From the NCBI GenBank assembly GCA_965276765.1, contig OZ255627.1:4836001-4900000 (forward strand): a DNA stretch of 64,000 nucleotides, in the 5' to 3' direction. Both the position numbers and the translations under genes were made by a program. Positions within the stretch are counted from its first letter, which is position 1, and each line of letters starts with the position of its first letter. Source of the DNA: G965276765 sp965276765. GTDB lineage: Bacteria; Actinomycetota; Acidimicrobiia; Acidimicrobiales; Palsa-688. Under the pieces are notes generated by a model. The model ran no database searches and was not told the origin of the DNA. It saw only the letters and a program-made list of their open reading frames with translations. Positions 60,375-64,000 of this stretch are shown one piece after another.

Positions 60375-61453
60375 GGCGCCACCTCACCCGATCCCCTGAC
60401 CACGAGCGTCGTACCGAGGACCACCCGGCTGGCCGGCCGGTCCTCCCCGCCGAGGCGGCCGAGGAGCAGCTCGGCGGCCGTCCGGCCCAGGGCGGCGACG
60501 TCCTGGGTCACGACGGTGATGCCGGGCTCCAGGACGTCGGCGAGCTCGAAATCGTCGAAACCGACGAGGGCCAGCTCGACGGGCCGGCGCCGGAGCGCCC
60601 GCAGCGCCCCAACGGTGATGCGGTTGTTGGAACAGAAGAGGGCGGTCGGCTGCGGTTCCACCGAGAGGACGTCGATGGTGGCTGCCTCCGCGGCTTCGGT
60701 GTCGTGGAGACCGAGCGTGACGAGGCGCTCGTCGACGCCGCCGATGGCGGCGTCCATGGCCTCCCGGTAACCGCGGTATCGGTCCTTCGCCGTCGAGATG
60801 GCCTGGTCGTCGCCGAGATAGGCGATCCGTCGATGACCGGCGTCGAGCAGGTGGCGAACACCCTGGATGGCCCCGTCGGCGTTGGCGGCGAGCACCGTAT
60901 CGACCTGGCCGGAGAGGGCGGGACGGTCCACGAACACCACGGCCGTTCCCGCTGCGATCTCCGGAAGGAGAAAGGAGTGGTCGGGGCCGGTGGGAACGAC
61001 GATCAGGCCGTCCACCCTTCGGCTGCACAGCGCCTGGATCACCTCACGTTCCGTCGCCGGGTCCTCGTCGGACGAGGCCACCATCAACAGGTAGCCGCTC
61101 GCTCGGACCACTTCCTCGACTGCTTGGGCGAGCACGGAGTAGAAGGGGTTGGCCAGGTCCTCGGTGACGAGGCCGATGAGGCGCGTCGAGCGGTCGAGGC
61201 GCCGGAGGTGGGCGGCCGCCTCGTTCCGCTTGAAACCGAGCCGTTCCGATGCCTCCGCGACCCGAGCGGCGGTCGCCGGTGCCACTCCCGGCTCGAGGTT
61301 GAGCACCCGCGAGACGGTCTTCAGGCTGACCCCGGCTTCGGCCGCGACGTCCTTGATCGTGGGCCGCGTCCGCGCTCTCCTGGCCCCGGGGCGGCTGGGG
61401 ATCTGGGACGGCGCTGGTGGCGTGGCCGCATCAACCGGCTCGGGCTTTGCCAT
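60371..61453 (-). CDS. LacI-family transcription regulator
   Basis: Sugar-responsive repressor of 360 residues. A basic N-terminal extension (about 30 residues) comes before the helix-turn-helix TIKDVAAEAGVSLKTVSRVL and the hinge ASERLGFKRNEAAAHLRR. A periplasmic-binding-protein-like ligand domain follows (IGLVTEDLANPFYSVLAQAVEE, VDGLIVVPTG, VVFVDRPAL). ATG 61453 has GAGGGGAGC upstream. First gene of the five-gene uptake operon, so it is autoregulated; the TGACAACGTTATCA palindrome 96 bases upstream is the likely operator. Confidence 0.93.
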   Translation of the reverse strand: MAKPEPVDAATPPAPSQIPSRPGARRARTRPTIKDVAAEAGVSLKTVSRVLNLEPGVAPATAARVAEASERLGFKRNEAAAHLRRLDRSTRLIGLVTEDLANPFYSVLAQAVEEVVRASGYLLMVASSDEDPATEREVIQALCSRRVDGLIVVPTGPDHSFLLPEIAAGTAVVFVDRPALSGQVDTVLAANADGAIQGVRHLLDAGHRRIAYLGDDQAISTAKDRYRGYREAMDAAIGGVDERLVTLGLHDTEAAEAATIDVLSVEPQPTALFCSNNRITVGALRALRRRPVELALVGFDDFELADVLEPGITVVTQDVAALGRTAAELLLGRLGGEDRPASRVVLGTTLVVRGSGEVAP

Positions 61454-61548
61454 TGCTCCCCTCGTCTCTCGGCTTCGGATCTGACACCGGGCGCAGCGCC
61501 GCTCGCGGACCGTTCGTGTCGGTCGTCTCGGCGGGCCGCTCCCCCAGA

Positions 61549-61562
61549 TGACAACGTTATCA
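61549..61562. promoter_or_regulatory. LacI-type operator upstream of the uptake operon
   Basis: TGACAACGTTATCA is a near-perfect 14-base palindrome (12 of 14) with the central CG typical of LacI-family sites. It is 96 bases before the lacI-type start, in the short gap after the GH92 gene. Confidence 0.65.
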
Positions 61563-61635
61563 GTCACGCCTTGGTGACGCCAGCGTTTCCCTCTGGTTTT
61601 CCCGCAGTTTCCCGGGATCGAAGGGCCTGATGCGC

Positions 61636-61667
61636 CGTCGGGGCGACCGCAAGCGGCCGCCCCGACG
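61636..61667. terminator. Hairpin between GH92 and the uptake operon
   Basis: CGTCGGGGCG (61636-61645) pairs with CGCCCCGACG (61658-61667), then TTTGCT on the + strand. On the minus strand, which is the relevant one after the GH92 stop, no T-tract follows. Probable terminator of the GH92 transcript. Confidence 0.55.
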
Positions 61668-61714
61668 TTTGCTATCTACGAACCCGACACTTGGCGGCGG
61701 GGTCGGTCAGCGAA

Positions 61715-64000
61715 TCAGCCCAGTCCGATGGTGAAGATGTGCAGCTCTCCCTGGTTGACCGACGTCGGGAGGGTGACACTGACCGGAGTCTTGCCCGATT
61801 CCAAAGGAAGCGAGCTCTCGAAGACGTACGTCTTGATCGTCTGGCTCGTGCCCGATGTGCTGTTGCGATATGCGGCGGTGGCCACCGTCTGGTCCGAAGC
61901 CTCTGGAGGCACCGACCCGGCGTTGAGCGTCCAGTCGCCCAAGTCGAGCGTCGCCGTCTGGGTCGAGCCGTCGCTGTAGGCGATGGTCACCGTCCCGCTC
62001 GTTGGTCCGTTGGTCGCCGCTCCGACGAACCCGATGTGCGTGGCGCCAGGATCGCTCGGCAGGGCAATGTCCTGGCCGGCGGCTACAAGGTTGTCCGGCT
62101 GACCCGACGGGATGTCGGGCCAGGTGAAGCCGACGCCCCCCGAGGTGAACTTGCCCCCGGCGGAAAGGCCGGCCGCCGCGAGCGCCTGCGCCGAGTAGCT
62201 GAAGCCGCTTGTGTCGAACTGGGCCGACCCCTGGTTGCTGTCGTCGGAGATGCCGGTGTTGTTGTAATACGGGGTCAGATCGCCCGGAGTGGCCACGCCC
62301 ACGTCAAGGTCGACGGGTGCCAGCTTCGCCCCCGTCGACGAACGCAGGTCGAAGGTGGCCGCATACGACCCGACCGTCGTGCCAGCCCGCAGCTTTACGG
62401 GCACGATGGCGCACGCCGAGATGCACGTCGGCGTGGCCGTGTTGGGGGTCGTGGCTATGGCGGTGCCGGCCGCCCTCTGCTTGCTGGATGCGGCCCGCTC
62501 GGCTGCGTTGGATGCGCCGCCGATGGCCACGCTCCCCTTGGTTGGGCTCACCTTGACCCCCGAGGAGGGAATCGCCCGCCATGACACCGTCTGCGCCTTG
62601 GCCGTCGTGGACTTGATGACCAGGTCGACGGTCGTCGAGCCGCCGGGCTTGACCACGACCTGTCCGGAAGGCGACATGGTGGCGATGGCGGGTGCCTGAC
62701 CGGTCGTCCACGACGGCGGGGCATCGGATGCCGCAGAGGCCCAACCCGCATTGGGGACCGAGCCGAGCTTCACGTCGAGCGCAGCACCCGTGGTGAGGAT
62801 CGAGGGCGGCAGGTAGGCCTTGGACCACGCCTTGCCGCCGACCGTCATCGACTGGACGTAAGGCGTGGAGGCATTCGCCTTCGGTGCGTTGACGTCGATC
62901 GTCTTACCGCTCGCCAGGTGGATGACCTCCCGTGGGAACAGGGGGCTTCCGAGCGCGAGGTCGGCCGTGCCCGGCGTCTCGGGGTACATACCGAGCGCCG
63001 ACCACACGAACCATGACGACATGGCACCGAGGTCGTCGTTGCCGGCCGTGCCTCCCGGAGTGTCGGAGTACAGCTGGGTCTGGATCCTGCGGACCACCTG
63101 TTGGGTCCGCCAGGGTGCACCGGCGTAGTCGTACTCCCACGGGATCTCGAGCCCGGGCTCGTTGCCCTCCCACGCGTTGGGTGAGCTCGGTCCGGCGTTG
63201 AGCTGGGTGAAGAAGGAGTTGAGGTAGCTGACCCAGGCCTGGTTGCCGCCCTCGGCGTTGACGAGACCCTTCAAGTCAAACGGCACCATCGGCGTGTACT
63301 GATAGGCGTCGCCTTCGACGAAGCCGTCGCCACCCGTGGGTGAGAAACCGGAGACGAACGCCCCGTTGAGGTCCTTGGGCTGCATGAAGCCCGAGGCCGG
63401 ATCGAACAGGTTGGTCCAGTCCTGGGCCCGGTCCGTGAAGTGGGTTGTGGCGGGTCGGTTGCCGAGCGCCGCCGCCAGCCGGGAGATGGCGAAGTCGGCT
63501 GTGTTGTACTCGAGGGTCGTCGACGCGGACCCGTAGTAGTTGCAGCATCCGTAGGAGCCGTCGTCGGGAAGGTAGCCGCGGGTCTCGAGGTAGCTGAGCC
63601 CGGGCCTGATGTCGTTGGGCTTGGTGGCCTCTTTGACCATGTCGGCAAGGGCCGTCTTGGTATCGAAGCCCCTGGCGCCGAAGGCGTAGGCGCCGGCAAT
63701 GATCGGGTCGGCCGGGTCGCCGACCATGATGTAGGCCTCACCGTGGGCCTGACTCCATTTGGGCAGCTGGCCCGTCTGGTGGTAATCAGCGAGCATGGTC
63801 GACACGATGTCGCTCGTCTGCGCCGGTGCGACCGTCGCGAGCAGCGGGACCTCGGACCGGTAGATGTCCCATCCCGAGAAGTTGGCGTACGAGGCGTGGC
63901 CCTTGGCCACTCGATGGACGCGGCCATCGAATCCCATGTATTGACCGTTGTCGTCGCTGAACACGTTGGGGTGAAGCAGCGAGTGGTACAGGGCCGTGTA
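61715..64000 (-). CDS. GH92 alpha-1,2-mannosidase-like enzyme, 5' end outside window
   Basis: Secreted-type glycoside hydrolase family 92, calcium-dependent exo-alpha-mannosidase; 761 residues are present and the frame is open to the window edge (YTALYHSLLHPNVFSDD at the cut). Family landmarks are FSGWDIYRSEVPLL, GYLPDD, WEGNEPGLEIPWEYDYAG, and GNDDLGAMSSWFVWSALGMYPETPG. After about residue 450 an Ig-like NEW3-type domain (VVVKPGGSTTVDLVIKS) occurs, then a beta-rich C-terminal domain (TVTIAYSDGSTQTATLDLGDW) seen in other actinobacterial hydrolases. It should trim mannose from mannan or glycans outside the cell for the downstream importer. Confidence 0.93.
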   Translation of the reverse strand, partial: YTALYHSLLHPNVFSDDNGQYMGFDGRVHRVAKGHASYANFSGWDIYRSEVPLLATVAPAQTSDIVSTMLADYHQTGQLPKWSQAHGEAYIMVGDPADPIIAGAYAFGARGFDTKTALADMVKEATKPNDIRPGLSYLETRGYLPDDGSYGCCNYYGSASTTLEYNTADFAISRLAAALGNRPATTHFTDRAQDWTNLFDPASGFMQPKDLNGAFVSGFSPTGGDGFVEGDAYQYTPMVPFDLKGLVNAEGGNQAWVSYLNSFFTQLNAGPSSPNAWEGNEPGLEIPWEYDYAGAPWRTQQVVRRIQTQLYSDTPGGTAGNDDLGAMSSWFVWSALGMYPETPGTADLALGSPLFPREVIHLASGKTIDVNAPKANASTPYVQSMTVGGKAWSKAYLPPSILTTGAALDVKLGSVPNAGWASAASDAPPSWTTGQAPAIATMSPSGQVVVKPGGSTTVDLVIKSTTAKAQTVSWRAIPSSGVKVSPTKGSVAIGGASNAAERAASSKQRAAGTAIATTPNTATPTCISACAIVPVKLRAGTTVGSYAATFDLRSSTGAKLAPVDLDVGVATPGDLTPYYNNTGISDDSNQGSAQFDTSGFSYSAQALAAAGLSAGGKFTSGGVGFTWPDIPSGQPDNLVAAGQDIALPSDPGATHIGFVGAATNGPTSGTVTIAYSDGSTQTATLDLGDWTLNAGSVPPEASDQTVATAAYRNSTSGTSQTIKTYVFESSLPLESGKTPVSVTLPTSVNQGELHIFTIGLG

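Overview
This 64 kb window is very GC-rich and gene-dense. It reads as a chromosomal segment of a high-GC actinobacterium, and I would guess the class Acidimicrobiia or a close relative. The evidence is a WhiB regulator, DUF3039, DUF4032 and DUF1707 proteins, homodimeric AceE, three deazaflavin (F420)-type oxidoreductases, a stand-alone LigD polymerase domain, and two perfect LexA boxes of the mycobacterial TCGAAC-N4-GTTCGA type. There is no rRNA, tRNA, CRISPR array, prophage or insertion sequence. The placement is inference; no marker gene fixes it.

Layout. 1-8.6 kb: a ureohydrolase cut by the edge, a secreted S53 peptidase, DoxX, an RNase HI fused to a SLOG-type domain, divergent pyruvate dehydrogenase E1 (aceE), and panB. 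8.6-15.2 kb: an SOS-controlled UvrD-like helicase, a vapBC pair, a large unknown protein, a HhH-GPD repair glycosylase, an alpha/beta hydrolase lacking the usual serine, and a structured non-coding unit upstream of it. 15.2-20.2 kb: carbonic anhydrase-like protein, acyl-CoA dehydrogenase, metallo-hydrolase, glycogen-debranching enzyme. 20.2-33.1 kb: two SUF iron-sulfur clusters, sufC-sufS-sufU-reductase on + and sufB-x-y-sufD-Rieske-sufC on -, flanking DUF3039, STAS, thiolase and NlpC/P60 genes. 33.1-43.9 kb: patatin, F420 oxidoreductase, oligopeptidase B, mutY, methyltransferase, DUF4032 kinase-like protein, WhiB, clpP. 43.9-56 kb: an SRPBCC/ArsR pair with paired operators, HAD phosphatase, fumC, F420 oxidoreductase, quinone oxidoreductase, LigD-Pol, Ddn-like protein, permease, short-chain dehydrogenase, SOS-controlled radical SAM protein, flavin-binding protein, DMT transporter. 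56-64 kb: a five-gene sugar uptake operon (LacI regulator, mannose-6-phosphate isomerase, ABC ATPase, permease, lipoprotein) downstream of a GH92 alpha-mannosidase.

How the parts work together. The right end looks like a mannoside-use locus: GH92 releases mannose, the ABC system imports it, and the isomerase feeds mannose 6-phosphate to glycolysis under LacI control. The two SUF halves together supply B, C, D, S and U. Genome-repair genes recur (helicase, HhH-GPD, MutY, LigD-Pol, RNase HI fusion, radical SAM), and two of them carry LexA boxes.

A window-wide feature is a TAnnnT hexamer 6-8 bases before the start codon of at least sixteen genes, the signature of leaderless transcripts. I used it to choose several start codons. 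The most unusual items are the RNase HI-SLOG fusion, the RNA-like element at about 14.9-15.14 kb with an extended 16S-complementary sequence, and the LexA box that fills a promoter spacer at 54.37 kb.
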